Assembly: GCA_014860575.1 (NCBI GenBank)
Contig: JACZJK010000061.1
Location: forward strand, 1-63,922
DNA from: Bacteroidales bacterium
GTDB taxonomy: Bacteria; Bacteroidota; Bacteroidia; Bacteroidales; JAAYJT01
DNA length: 63,922 bases
Reading direction: 5' to 3'
Each line of letters opens with the position of its first letter. Position 1 is the stretch's first letter. Position numbers and translations under genes: made by a program. The notes beneath the pieces were generated by a model, which did no database searches, was not told the origin of the DNA, and saw only the letters and a list, made by a program, of their open reading frames with translations. This document shows positions 33,702 through 42,738 of this stretch, piece by piece.

Positions 33702-34946
33702 ATGAAAAAAAAGCATCTCGCAATCCTGTTACTTATTATAGCTTCAAGCATTCTTATGTGGGTTATTTACAGATATTTGTTACGTCCCACCCATATGGAT
33801 GATTTTGATAAAGAACTATACAATCCGGAACCGCTTACAAAATTTGGAATACCGGTTGATTCGCTGGTGATGTATGAGGGTGTTGTACTACCGCGCGAAA
33901 CTTTATCTACGATTTTAACCCGCTACAATGTAAGTCTTTCTGACATTGATCTTATGTCGAGGCGGGCGAGGGGAGTATTTGACCTGCGAAGGATCAGGGC
34001 CGGTAATGCATATTCCGTTCTTTGTTTGAACGATTCTTTGCAAACCATCAAATATTTCATTTACGAAGAGTCGGCGACTTCTTACGTGGTCTTTGATCTT
34101 GGCGACTCTATCCAGGTTTACACAGGCGCCCGTGAAATTGAGCGTAGGATCATGGAAGCATCAGGAGTGATAGAATCCTCGTTATGGAATGCTATCGCCG
34201 GTCAGGGTAATAATCCTCAATTGGCACTGGAACTTTCTGAAATCTATGCCTGGACAATTGACTTCTTTGGCATTCAGCAAGGCGATAACTTCCGGGTACT
34301 TTATGAACTTCTTTTGGTTGAAGGCCAACCGATCGGAATTGGACGGGTATTGGCTTCACACTTCCAACATACCGGAAATGATTTCTTTGCATTTTATTTT
34401 GAGCAGGACAGCGTTGGCGATTATTTTGATGAGAAGGCCAACAGTCTTCGTAAGACATTCTTAAAGGCACCATTGCAGTTTTCAAGAATTTCCTCGCATT
34501 TTTCTCACAGGCGCCTTCATCCTGTGCACAGGGTTTACCGGCCTCATCATGGTGTTGATTATGCAGCACCCACCGGTACTCCTGTTGTTGCAATCGGTGA
34601 TGGCAAAGTTACAATTGCACGTTATCGCGGTGCAGCCGGCAATATGGTTGAAATCGTGCATAACAGCGTTCATAAGACCCAATATCTCCATCTTTCAAAA
34701 TATGGAAAAGGAATCAGGGAAGGGGTTCGTGTGAAGCAGGGACAAGTTATCGGTTACGTGGGGAGTACCGGAACCTCAACCGGCCCTCACCTCGATTACA
34801 GGTTTTACGAAAACGGAAAACCCATGAATCCGCTATCAGTAAAATCACCACCGGCTGAACCGGTTAAGGAACAGTACAAAGACAGTTTTTTGGTTTTTTC
34901 TGACTCATTGAGGGTTCAATTACAAGCGATAAATTTGCCTGAATAG
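33702..34946 (+). CDS. M23 family metallopeptidase (murein endopeptidase-like)
   Basis: A 414-residue protein with one N-terminal transmembrane helix or uncleaved signal (about 6-27), an OapA/LysM-like middle part (GVVLPRETLSTILTRYNVSLSDID..., IRAGNAYSVL) and a C-terminal LytM/M23 domain. Zinc ligands are in HHGVDYAAPTGTPV (H283 and D286, with HHGVD at 282-286) and GPHLDYRFY (H363). Tyr replaces His after Asp in HLDYRF, as in several Bacteroidota relatives. It probably cuts peptidoglycan cross-links or activates amidases in the periplasm. It is 72 bases downstream of iorB, but a functional link is unlikely. Confidence 0.92.
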   Translation: MKKKHLAILLLIIASSILMWVIYRYLLRPTHMDDFDKELYNPEPLTKFGIPVDSLVMYEGVVLPRETLSTILTRYNVSLSDIDLMSRRARGVFDLRRIRAGNAYSVLCLNDSLQTIKYFIYEESATSYVVFDLGDSIQVYTGAREIERRIMEASGVIESSLWNAIAGQGNNPQLALELSEIYAWTIDFFGIQQGDNFRVLYELLLVEGQPIGIGRVLASHFQHTGNDFFAFYFEQDSVGDYFDEKANSLRKTFLKAPLQFSRISSHFSHRRLHPVHRVYRPHHGVDYAAPTGTPVVAIGDGKVTIARYRGAAGNMVEIVHNSVHKTQYLHLSKYGKGIREGVRVKQGQVIGYVGSTGTSTGPHLDYRFYENGKPMNPLSVKSPPAEPVKEQYKDSFLVFSDSLRVQLQAINLPE

Positions 34947-35140
34947 CGCTTGCTACAATGCTTTAAGGATACTACATAACCTTATATTCTGCTATATTTT
35001 CAGGAGTGTACGAAAATGCGTTGTAGATTCCCGTAACCCGTTTTGAGCTGAAAACCATCAATCTACCTTCCGTTAATCGTTATTGGCTGAACCGGTGAAG
35101 GAAAAATTCAAAGTTGAAAATTTCAAAATGATAAATAAGA

Positions 35141-35180
35141 AAAAAAAGAGGCTGTCCTTTTGGGACAGCCTCTTTTTTTG
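35141..35180. terminator. strong bidirectional intrinsic terminator
   Basis: Ten-base-pair stem GAGGCTGTCC/GGACAGCCTC (35148-35157 with 35163-35172), loop TTTTG, flanked by A7 and T7. It ends the minus-strand SusC/SusD operon and can also stop plus-strand transcripts from the M23 gene. Confidence 0.95.
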
Positions 35181-35205
35181 TGCCAGAAATTAATAACTTT
35201 GGCCA

Positions 35206-36783
35206 CTAGTTAACGTCCCACCAAAGTTTGGAGTAAATCACATCTCCATTCGATAGCTTATCAACTGCTGCTTTCCAGCTATTACCGTTTAGTGTTTGCT
35301 CTTGCTGTGGGTACTTCATCCTATAAGGAAGATCAGTAACCTGCTCGACTAGCGGATCAAAACGCTTGTCTAGCCAGGTATCAGTGCCAGGAATGTACAG
35401 GCTGAACTCTGAGAAAACAGGAATCAGGGTTTTCGGATATCCTGTTCTCCTGTACTCAGCCCATGCAACATCGCCCTGCATATAAAGCGCAATATATTTC
35501 TGGGTAAGAACATTCTCTTCATTTGCACCCGGCAATGCAGCGATAAACGCATTGATATCAGCGTCTGCTACACCCCACTTTTGGCAGGATGCCCTGATAC
35601 CATTCTCATACTGGGCCTGATCCCAGCCATTTCTCTCACTCAGAATAAACGCTACCTCCGCAAATTCTATCAGTGTCTCCGCAAATTCTGGTGTCTCAAT
35701 AATCGCAGTTCCTGGCAATGATTCAGCTGTAAAAGTTGCAGCATCTGCTGAATTTTCTGCAATAAACATTCCCACAAAATCGCCATCGGAATTAGGCTGC
35801 GCATAAATAGGCAGACGGGGATCGGTTATGCCAAAGAAGGGATTAGGATTGGCTCCTGTCACAACTGTAGAATGGTCATGTCCTACAAGGTTTTCTCCTT
35901 TGAGAAGGGTAATAAAACTATGTCCTACTGCAAAGTCACTCCTGTTTCCAACATACCATGCATTGTAGCTCGGAGATGAGTTTGCATCACTTGTTTCATA
36001 AGCAAACATAGCATTGTCTGCATTGCTAGTAAATACTCCCTGGGCAATTGCATCTGAAGCGTGCTGCTCGGCTAGTGTTGAATTGGCGCCTTTGATCTTG
36101 TTGGCGATCCTAAGCCTGAGGGAGTTCGCAAACTTCTTCCAGCTTGCAACATGTCCACCATAGATATTGTCACCTGACATACCCGGCAAGCTTTCATCAA
36201 ATTGGTCGTGCGCTTCATCCAGTTCCTTCAGGATATCGGCAAAAATCTTCTCCTGGCTTGCATAGGCCGGAGTAATGATCTGCTCATCGGAGCCGGAAAG
36301 CATGAGTGCTTGAAAATCAGGATCGTCACTGCCATAGGAATAGTAAGGAATATCTCCCCATGTGCTGGTCATGATATCAAAGAGGTATGAAAGCAGTATA
36401 CGGCATGTAGCGATCTGGTTGACGTTGGCGCCGGAAGCCGCCGCCGCGTCTGAAGTCTCTTCATCCGTATTCAATCTGATGATCTCCCTGTAGTTTTCGG
36501 CAATGTAATACATAGTATTCTGATATTGTCTTTGTGATTCACGATACACATATCTGTCTTCATCACCGTATTCAGTCTGTTGCCAGTATTGCATGGTTAC
36601 ATAAGTGAACCTGCCTGAGAACCACATATCCTGTGTTGCATCCATCATGCGCTTAACATTATTGTTAAAGAGCGCGGCAGTTGGTGCAGAACTTGGAGCG
36701 TTCGGATTGTCAAGATACTCCATTTCACATGCACCCAGCAGCATGATTAGCGTAAGTGCGAATATTATTTTAAGCTTTTTCAT
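35206..36783 (-). CDS. SusD/RagB-like outer-membrane nutrient-binding lipoprotein (locus 1)
   Basis: A 525-residue surface lipoprotein: signal MKKLKIIFALTLIMLLGAC (C19), then DNPNAPS... and a SusD-like_2-type sequence with the SusD-specific tetratricopeptide-like helices and the long loops used for ligand binding. It starts 18 bases after the upstream SusC stop and is therefore its paired lid. SusD-like proteins capture oligosaccharides or peptides at the surface and hand them to SusC. No glycoside hydrolase, peptidase or regulator sits in this locus, so the cargo cannot be named. Confidence 0.93.
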   Translation of the reverse strand: MKKLKIIFALTLIMLLGACEMEYLDNPNAPSSAPTAALFNNNVKRMMDATQDMWFSGRFTYVTMQYWQQTEYGDEDRYVYRESQRQYQNTMYYIAENYREIIRLNTDEETSDAAAASGANVNQIATCRILLSYLFDIMTSTWGDIPYYSYGSDDPDFQALMLSGSDEQIITPAYASQEKIFADILKELDEAHDQFDESLPGMSGDNIYGGHVASWKKFANSLRLRIANKIKGANSTLAEQHASDAIAQGVFTSNADNAMFAYETSDANSSPSYNAWYVGNRSDFAVGHSFITLLKGENLVGHDHSTVVTGANPNPFFGITDPRLPIYAQPNSDGDFVGMFIAENSADAATFTAESLPGTAIIETPEFAETLIEFAEVAFILSERNGWDQAQYENGIRASCQKWGVADADINAFIAALPGANEENVLTQKYIALYMQGDVAWAEYRRTGYPKTLIPVFSEFSLYIPGTDTWLDKRFDPLVEQVTDLPYRMKYPQQEQTLNGNSWKAAVDKLSNGDVIYSKLWWDVN

Positions 36784-36801
36784 TGTTTCTCTATTTATGG
36801 A

Positions 36802-39800
36802 TTAAAAATTCAATTTCAGATTTATACCGATTGACCTGAACATCGGTTGTAAACCACCATCCAGTCCCTGAATGTTATCAGATCCGTTGGCTGTCATTTC
36901 AGGATCAAAGCCTGGTTGATCAAGTCCCCATGTCAACAGGTTGCGACCGTATAGAGATAGACGTACACCCTTGATATAATTACCAAGTGTTGCACTTTTG
37001 AAGGTATACCCAAAGGTTAACTCCCTGAGCTTAATATAGTCAGCGCTGAAAACTGACTGTGCACTTGGGAAACCAAAACCGTGATAATGCCTTGCTGCCC
37101 ATCCTGCACCCGAAACGTATGTTTGATTTTCCGCAGTATTGGTAACAGTATAGGTTCCGTCATCGTTCCAGGTAACTTCACCAGTTACACCTTCAAGTCT
37201 GATACCGCCACCTTCGGCAACTGGATCACGAATCTCATTTCCTTTGTCGTTCACACCTGCTGTCTCCTCAAGCATACCGGAGTACATTCCCCACATATGG
37301 GAGATAGAATAGAAATACCCGCCTTTTCTGATGTCAATCAGGAAACTTAGATCAAAGTCCATGAAAGAGAATGAATTCCTGATGCCCACGGTATAATCAG
37401 GCAGAACAGATCCCAGTGGAACAAGATTTGGAGTCTGTGCATAATACCCGTTATCGAGTATCACTTTATTACCGTCATCATCATAGAGGAAATCATTTCC
37501 CCACAATTGTCCGTATGCGTCACCTACACTGGCTCTAAGGAATATCCCTCCAAAAGGTGCTCTTTGAATATCAAGTGATTCCAGGTCTGCATAAAGCTCA
37601 ACCACTTCATTTTCGACTTTCGTGTAATTGACCCTCAGCGACCATTCAAAGTTATTGTTCCTTACAGGTACAAGTCCAAGTGATAATTCAAAACCTTTGT
37701 TCAGCATTTCACCTGCATTAATAAATTGCGAAGTATACCCTGTGGCAGTGGAAACCTGCAGCGGCATGATCTGGTCGAAAGTTGTATTATTGAAATAGGT
37801 TGCACTCAGATCAACCCTGTTATCAAACATTATTGCATCAACACCTGCTTCCAGTGAACGGGTGGTTTCAGAGCGTAGGTTTTCATTTAAAAGCCCTGTA
37901 GGTTTAAAAACACGGGGTGTCCCCATAAAACCACCGCTGGCATTGTATGTATAAGTGGCAAAGACGTTATAAGGATCAGTGTCGTTACCTACCTCTGCCC
38001 AACCCAATCGCACTTTACCAAGACTCAGCCAGTCAAGCTCGAGAAGTTCTGAAAAGACGAAGCTGGCAGATATTGAAGGATAGCCATACATGTTATTATC
38101 TTCCGGAAGCGTGGAGGACCAATCAATCCTGTAGCTTGCATCCAGATAGACAAGGCCGGAAAAATCAGCAGTAGCCTGTGCAAAAACCGAATTTACCTGT
38201 TTTTCCTCAGTAAGGTCGTCCATCAATGGAGCATCAGCTGAGTTTAGCAAGTTATAAACACCCGGAACAACTAATCCACCGGAGGTTTGTCCTCTAATGA
38301 GATCAAAGCGGTCAACCCTTTTGTTGGCTCCTACAAGGCCGGTAATACCTATGTTTTCAAGCCGCTTAGCATACATCAGGATTGACTCAAAGTTGAATTC
38401 TGAGAACTCTCTTGCAGCTTCATAATACATGGGTGTGGCCTGCGATCCAACTGCCATTCTTTCACGAATGGTATAATTGTAATAGTCACCATAGGTACTG
38501 CCCTTCAAAAACAGGTTATCCACAATTTCCCATTCCAGTGCAACAGTACCCAGCAGCCTATTCCTTACATCATCTGTGAAGTTTTCGTAAGCCGCCCAGT
38601 AAGGGTTATCAGAATACTGGGGAGTAGGGTCAGTAAAAGATTTCCTGTTCCATGTCCTTTGCTCGCCTGTTGAAGTCTTGTATTCCTTCAGCCTTTCATA
38701 GTCGAGCTGACGCTGTCCCCACTGGAAGAATTTCTGTCCTACCGAATTATCACCATAACCCAATTGGGGTCTTCCCTGCGTTGCAGTAGTAATATAATTC
38801 AGGGCTCCATTTATTTTCAGATTCCTTCTGATATTAAGGTTTGAATTGATTTTAAAATCATTTTTCTTCTGCCATGAACCGGGCATAGTGCCATTAACAT
38901 CAGTGTTTTTGTAGGCAAAACGCACTCCGTACTCACGACCGCTCTTGTTCAATGCAATTGAGTTTGAAATCGTTCTTCCAATATCCCAATACTTGTCAAC
39001 ATCGTTTTCAGGAGCAACCCATGGTCGGGTTTCATACGTACCGTCTTCATTAAAACCGTCCCAATGAATAACATTGATATTCGGATTATATCTTGGTCCC
39101 CACGACTCATCCACCTGATACTGGGGAATCAGGTAATTGGTACCGTCCACCGTAACTTGTTGAAATCCATTTACACCACCATCATCATCTGAAACGATGG
39201 CACCACCACCATATTTTCTTTGCATGATCGGCAAAGTATAGACCTGCTCAAATCCCAGGTTTGAATTGACTTCAACGGATAAGGCGTCACGACCGGCCTG
39301 TGCGCTTTTTGTTGTGACAATAATCACACCATTGGCAGCCCTTGATCCATAGATTGCTGCAGCAGGACCTTTCAGAACCGAGATTTCTTCGATCTCATCC
39401 GGGTTAAGGTCATTCAGCAGGTTACCGTAGTCATATCCGCCGCCACCTGAAGCAGCGCCTGTTCCACTGTAATTGGAGTTATCCATCGGGATACCATCAA
39501 CAATAAACAGCGGCTGGTTACCCTGGGTGATGGAGTTGGCTCCACGTATCAGAATCCGGCTGGAACCGCCAAGATTCGTTGAGGAAGAGATCTGTACACC
39601 TGCAACCCGCCCCGAAAGTGCACTGATGGCATCGGTTTGGTTGGCTCTGTTCAGTTCTTCTCCTCCAACTTCCTGGATCGCATATCCAAGAGCTTTTCTC
39701 TCCCTTGTAATTCCAAGGGCTGTGACTACCACCCCTTCAATCTCGATTGCAGAGGGTTGCATCACTACATTGATGGTAGTCCTTCCGGCGATTCCAACTT

Positions 39801-40041
39801 CCTGGGTAGCCATACCAACATAGCTAAAAACAAGGATGTTTGCATCAGCAGGAACTGTTAATGTATAGTTTCCGCTAATGTCAGTGACGACTCCTATGGT
39901 TGTACCATACACTACGACGGATACACCAGGAATGCTCCCACCATCATCAGAACTCGTCACAGTACCTGTGATTGTTCTTTGCGCATACATAGCCTGTATA
40001 GCAAATAGCATACAGGCGAGCACAATTGTAATTTTTCTCAT
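36802..40041 (-). CDS. SusC/RagA family TonB-linked outer-membrane protein (locus 1)
   Basis: A 1079-residue outer-membrane transporter. The order is: signal peptide (1-20, ending MYAQ), CarboxypepD_reg-like domain (RTITGTVTSSDDGGSIPGVSVVVYGTTIGVVTDISGNY), the SusC motif GVVVTALGITRERKALGYA, the plug domain with VDGIPMDN and LKGPAAAIYGSRAANGVIIVTTK, and a beta-barrel ending SIGINLKLNF. It forms the transport channel with the SusD-like protein 18 bases downstream. Its N-terminal text and leader closely resemble locus 2, suggesting duplication, while the barrel regions differ, pointing to different cargo. Confidence 0.95.
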   Translation of the reverse strand: MRKITIVLACMLFAIQAMYAQRTITGTVTSSDDGGSIPGVSVVVYGTTIGVVTDISGNYTLTVPADANILVFSYVGMATQEVGIAGRTTINVVMQPSAIEIEGVVVTALGITRERKALGYAIQEVGGEELNRANQTDAISALSGRVAGVQISSSTNLGGSSRILIRGANSITQGNQPLFIVDGIPMDNSNYSGTGAASGGGGYDYGNLLNDLNPDEIEEISVLKGPAAAIYGSRAANGVIIVTTKSAQAGRDALSVEVNSNLGFEQVYTLPIMQRKYGGGAIVSDDDGGVNGFQQVTVDGTNYLIPQYQVDESWGPRYNPNINVIHWDGFNEDGTYETRPWVAPENDVDKYWDIGRTISNSIALNKSGREYGVRFAYKNTDVNGTMPGSWQKKNDFKINSNLNIRRNLKINGALNYITTATQGRPQLGYGDNSVGQKFFQWGQRQLDYERLKEYKTSTGEQRTWNRKSFTDPTPQYSDNPYWAAYENFTDDVRNRLLGTVALEWEIVDNLFLKGSTYGDYYNYTIRERMAVGSQATPMYYEAAREFSEFNFESILMYAKRLENIGITGLVGANKRVDRFDLIRGQTSGGLVVPGVYNLLNSADAPLMDDLTEEKQVNSVFAQATADFSGLVYLDASYRIDWSSTLPEDNNMYGYPSISASFVFSELLELDWLSLGKVRLGWAEVGNDTDPYNVFATYTYNASGGFMGTPRVFKPTGLLNENLRSETTRSLEAGVDAIMFDNRVDLSATYFNNTTFDQIMPLQVSTATGYTSQFINAGEMLNKGFELSLGLVPVRNNNFEWSLRVNYTKVENEVVELYADLESLDIQRAPFGGIFLRASVGDAYGQLWGNDFLYDDDGNKVILDNGYYAQTPNLVPLGSVLPDYTVGIRNSFSFMDFDLSFLIDIRKGGYFYSISHMWGMYSGMLEETAGVNDKGNEIRDPVAEGGGIRLEGVTGEVTWNDDGTYTVTNTAENQTYVSGAGWAARHYHGFGFPSAQSVFSADYIKLRELTFGYTFKSATLGNYIKGVRLSLYGRNLLTWGLDQPGFDPEMTANGSDNIQGLDGGLQPMFRSIGINLKLNF

Positions 40042-40390
40042 AATTGATTAGTTTAAGTTAAACGGTAAAACTTTGGTTAAGAAAAATAGCATGAATTATC
40101 GTTGTTCTAACTGTTCAAGAAAGAATAAACAATAATTTGTAGTAGAGTGAGGAGAGTATACAAGTGCTAAATAGGAGTGCTAATGTAGTACAAAATCAAT
40201 ATGTTTCAATAAAAAATTTAATTTAATTTTAACATATCCTTAATTCTATTATAGTCCAATTTCGAATTAGCAGCTTGAGGGCAATATAAATGCCAGATAA
40301 TTAACACGATGCGATTAGTATAAGCACATTAAGTGTGTTGGGCATTACAGAAAGATTTATTAACTCGTCATCATCTTGTGAAGATGAAAC
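40042..40390. other. SusC locus 1 upstream region
   Basis: About 350 AT-rich bases without a gene. This is where the promoter of the first SusC/SusD pair should lie, but I found no exact TAnnTTTG on the minus strand. The ATG-proximal bases CTCATAATTGATTA are the same as upstream of the second SusC, supporting a shared leader. Confidence 0.5.
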
Positions 40391-40424
40391 AAAAAAAGAG
40401 GCCATCTTTGAAGGCCTCTTTTTT
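40391..40424. terminator. bidirectional intrinsic terminator between Sus loci
   Basis: A-run, stem GAGGCC/GGCCTC (40398-40403 with 40413-40418), loop ATCTTTGAA, T-run. It closes the SusC-SusD-lipoprotein operon (minus) before the next pair begins. Confidence 0.9.
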
Positions 40425-40447
40425 ATTAAAATCAAATGTATTATCCC

Positions 40448-41245
40448 TTATAACTTAGTAAATGTAAAGGGGAATGATCCAAATGATCCCTGGTCAACAG
40501 TGATAGTAAAGAGCATTTCATAGGTCCCATCACACGTGTTTAAAAGGCCAGTTCCAGCATACGCGATGTTCGTATAACTAAACGCAACAGAAGCAAGTGT
40601 CGTTTTTACTGCGGTTACTTCAAAGTTGAGCGGGTTTACAATCATTTTCAGCGGTCCTTGGTCCTCGGTCAAACCATCAAGTTCAGCCAAACCTGATACA
40701 TAAACAATGAACTCATCAGCAGGATCAACTGTAATGGTTATGCCTCCGTCAACGGCCCAATCTGCACTTACAGCACGATAAGCACCAGAAACCAGGTCTG
40801 GGTCATAGGCGCAAACAACAGCAGCATTAATTGCAGCATTAGATCTGTATATAACAGATCCATCAGATGTTAATGCTTCAATGTTGAATACATCGCCTGG
40901 TTCAACATCACCAAGTTGTATGCCCAATGCAGTAGCTACTTCATGCATGAAAATTACCACATTAGACGGAAAGGTGCTGATTCTCTTGAGTTCAACCCTG
41001 CTTTTGTTTCCATTAAAAGAAGCAATAATTATAATTTCATTTACTTCAGTCGCATCCACATTCAGGTCAAATTGAATGAAGGTATTTGCTGGATCATTTA
41101 CGTCAAAAACAGCAGGGTTTAGATTTGTAATTGCGGGAACAACACCTTCGTTTCTTGGGCCCGCAGGATCAACAACCTCAGTTTCGCAAGCCGAAAAGGT
41201 CAGAACCATCGCTGCAAAAAATGTCAAAATTTTATATGTTTTCAT
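40448..41245 (-). CDS. Sus-locus-associated lipoprotein of unknown fold
   Basis: A 265-residue lipoprotein (MKTYKILTFFAAMVLTFSAC, C20) that follows the locus 2 SusD by 31 bases and ends just before the operon terminator. The mature part is rich in beta-strand-like hydrophobic stretches (IDVNDPANTFIQFDLNVD... and FTITVDQGSFGSFPFTFTKL). Such third components often bind glycans or peptides at the surface (SusE/SusF-like). The position fits that role, but I see no named family motif, so function is inferred from context only. Confidence 0.8.
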   Translation of the reverse strand: MKTYKILTFFAAMVLTFSACETEVVDPAGPRNEGVVPAITNLNPAVFDVNDPANTFIQFDLNVDATEVNEIIIIASFNGNKSRVELKRISTFPSNVVIFMHEVATALGIQLGDVEPGDVFNIEALTSDGSVIYRSNAAINAAVVCAYDPDLVSGAYRAVSADWAVDGGITITVDPADEFIVYVSGLAELDGLTEDQGPLKMIVNPLNFEVTAVKTTLASVAFSYTNIAYAGTGLLNTCDGTYEMLFTITVDQGSFGSFPFTFTKL

Positions 41246-41276
41246 ATTCTGGTTATTTTTAATTAAAATTTAAAAC

Positions 41277-42719
41277 TTAGCGGGTGCCGCCGGCCCACCA
41301 TACATTTTCAGTGTAAATGTATGTTCCATCGCCATATGCATTACGTACGTTTTCATTCGTAGTTACATCACTTGCTCCATAGGTGTAACGTAGTGGAAAC
41401 TGAGTGGTATTCAATGGATTATCAAGATCTATTACATTATCTCCCATTGCTCTTAAGCGGCGGTAGTCGTTGTAGGCTTCAACAGCTTCTTCCTCATAGA
41501 ATGCAATGTATTTTTGATTCATTACTTCCTGAAGAGGATTTGCATTAAATTTTGGAAGGACTTCGTTGTCAAAATATGCTTCAGCATCTGCAGCGGCCAC
41601 TCCAATATTTACTTTTTGCAAAGCAGCAGTTACTCCATTTTCAAGAGCAGTTCTGGCTAAATCTAGGTTGGCTAAACGAACATAAGCTTCCGCTTTCAAA
41701 AACTCAATCTCATGATAGCTTAACACGTAAGTTGGAGCAGTAGGAGTTGAAATAGCTGAAATTCCATAACGTCCCTGGATTTGTTCCGGACCTCCATTTG
41801 GTGCAAATTCAAAGGAACCTGCAGAAGGATGCCTCTTCCAGAAAATAGTATCTCTTGGATCGTTTCTATCATCAAGTTTATCAGCTAAACTCTGGCTGGC
41901 TCCAAAATAATCGCGATCAGTAAAGAAGCGATAGAAAGGACTAAAGGTTGTAGCACCATTGTAGTCGAAGCTGGCTTCTTCGGCGGCTGATGTAAATGAT
42001 TGATTTGCATAGGTGATGACATCAGCATAGGCTGGTGTTCTATGTGACAGGCGCATTGTGTAACGAGCCTTTAAACCATAAGCAAATCTTAACCAATTGG
42101 CAGCATTTCCACCGTAAATAAAGTCTTGCGCACCTATGGACGGGAAAACAGTAGTTTGCCCCAGGTTGGCAATGGCGTCATCAAGAAGTTGAAAAACTTC
42201 TGCATAAATAGCTTCCTGCTTATCAAGATTAGGGGTAAATATTACTCCAGGTTGCAGCGCTTCTGACCAGGGTGCATCACCCCACAGGTCAGTAAGAAGG
42301 GCTAATGAGTATGCATTTAATGCTTGTGCAATGCCAAGGGTATGATAGTTGCCTTCCTCAGAACCACCCGTGGATGTTTTCTCAATGATTAGCTTAAGAT
42401 CAGCAAGATTTCTGTAGATGGAGTTCCAGGAGTTGTTGTAAGTTGTTGAGCTCACAGGTTCACCTGATCTGATTTCAGCATTATAACTTTGGTTCCAGAT
42501 TCCAACGTTATGCTCAATGTAAACTGATGCATAAAAAGCAAGATCACTCCCCGCTAAAGTAAATGCGGTTCTTGTTATTACGTCAGTAATGATCAGGTTT
42601 GTAGCAACATCAGTTGGATCGTTGACATTTTTATTGATATCATCCATGATATCTTCTGAACACGACAGGGTTGCGAAGACCAGTAGTCCAGATAACAGGA
42701 TATTTATTAATTTTCTCAT
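41277..42719 (-). CDS. SusD/RagB-like outer-membrane nutrient-binding lipoprotein (locus 2)
   Basis: A 480-residue SusD-like lipoprotein with signal MRKLINILLSGLLVFATLSC (C20) followed by SEDIMDDINKNVNDPTDVATN. The internal helices with ALLTDLWGDAPWSEALQ and the C-terminal VMNQKYIAFYEEEAVEAYNDYRRL are typical of the SusD-like_2 group. It begins 19 bases after its SusC partner and is followed at 31 bases by a third lipoprotein, so it is the middle gene of a three-gene import operon. Ligand unknown. Confidence 0.93.
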   Translation of the reverse strand: MRKLINILLSGLLVFATLSCSEDIMDDINKNVNDPTDVATNLIITDVITRTAFTLAGSDLAFYASVYIEHNVGIWNQSYNAEIRSGEPVSSTTYNNSWNSIYRNLADLKLIIEKTSTGGSEEGNYHTLGIAQALNAYSLALLTDLWGDAPWSEALQPGVIFTPNLDKQEAIYAEVFQLLDDAIANLGQTTVFPSIGAQDFIYGGNAANWLRFAYGLKARYTMRLSHRTPAYADVITYANQSFTSAAEEASFDYNGATTFSPFYRFFTDRDYFGASQSLADKLDDRNDPRDTIFWKRHPSAGSFEFAPNGGPEQIQGRYGISAISTPTAPTYVLSYHEIEFLKAEAYVRLANLDLARTALENGVTAALQKVNIGVAAADAEAYFDNEVLPKFNANPLQEVMNQKYIAFYEEEAVEAYNDYRRLRAMGDNVIDLDNPLNTTQFPLRYTYGASDVTTNENVRNAYGDGTYIYTENVWWAGGTR

Positions 42720-42738
42720 ATTTATATACTTTTTAAAA

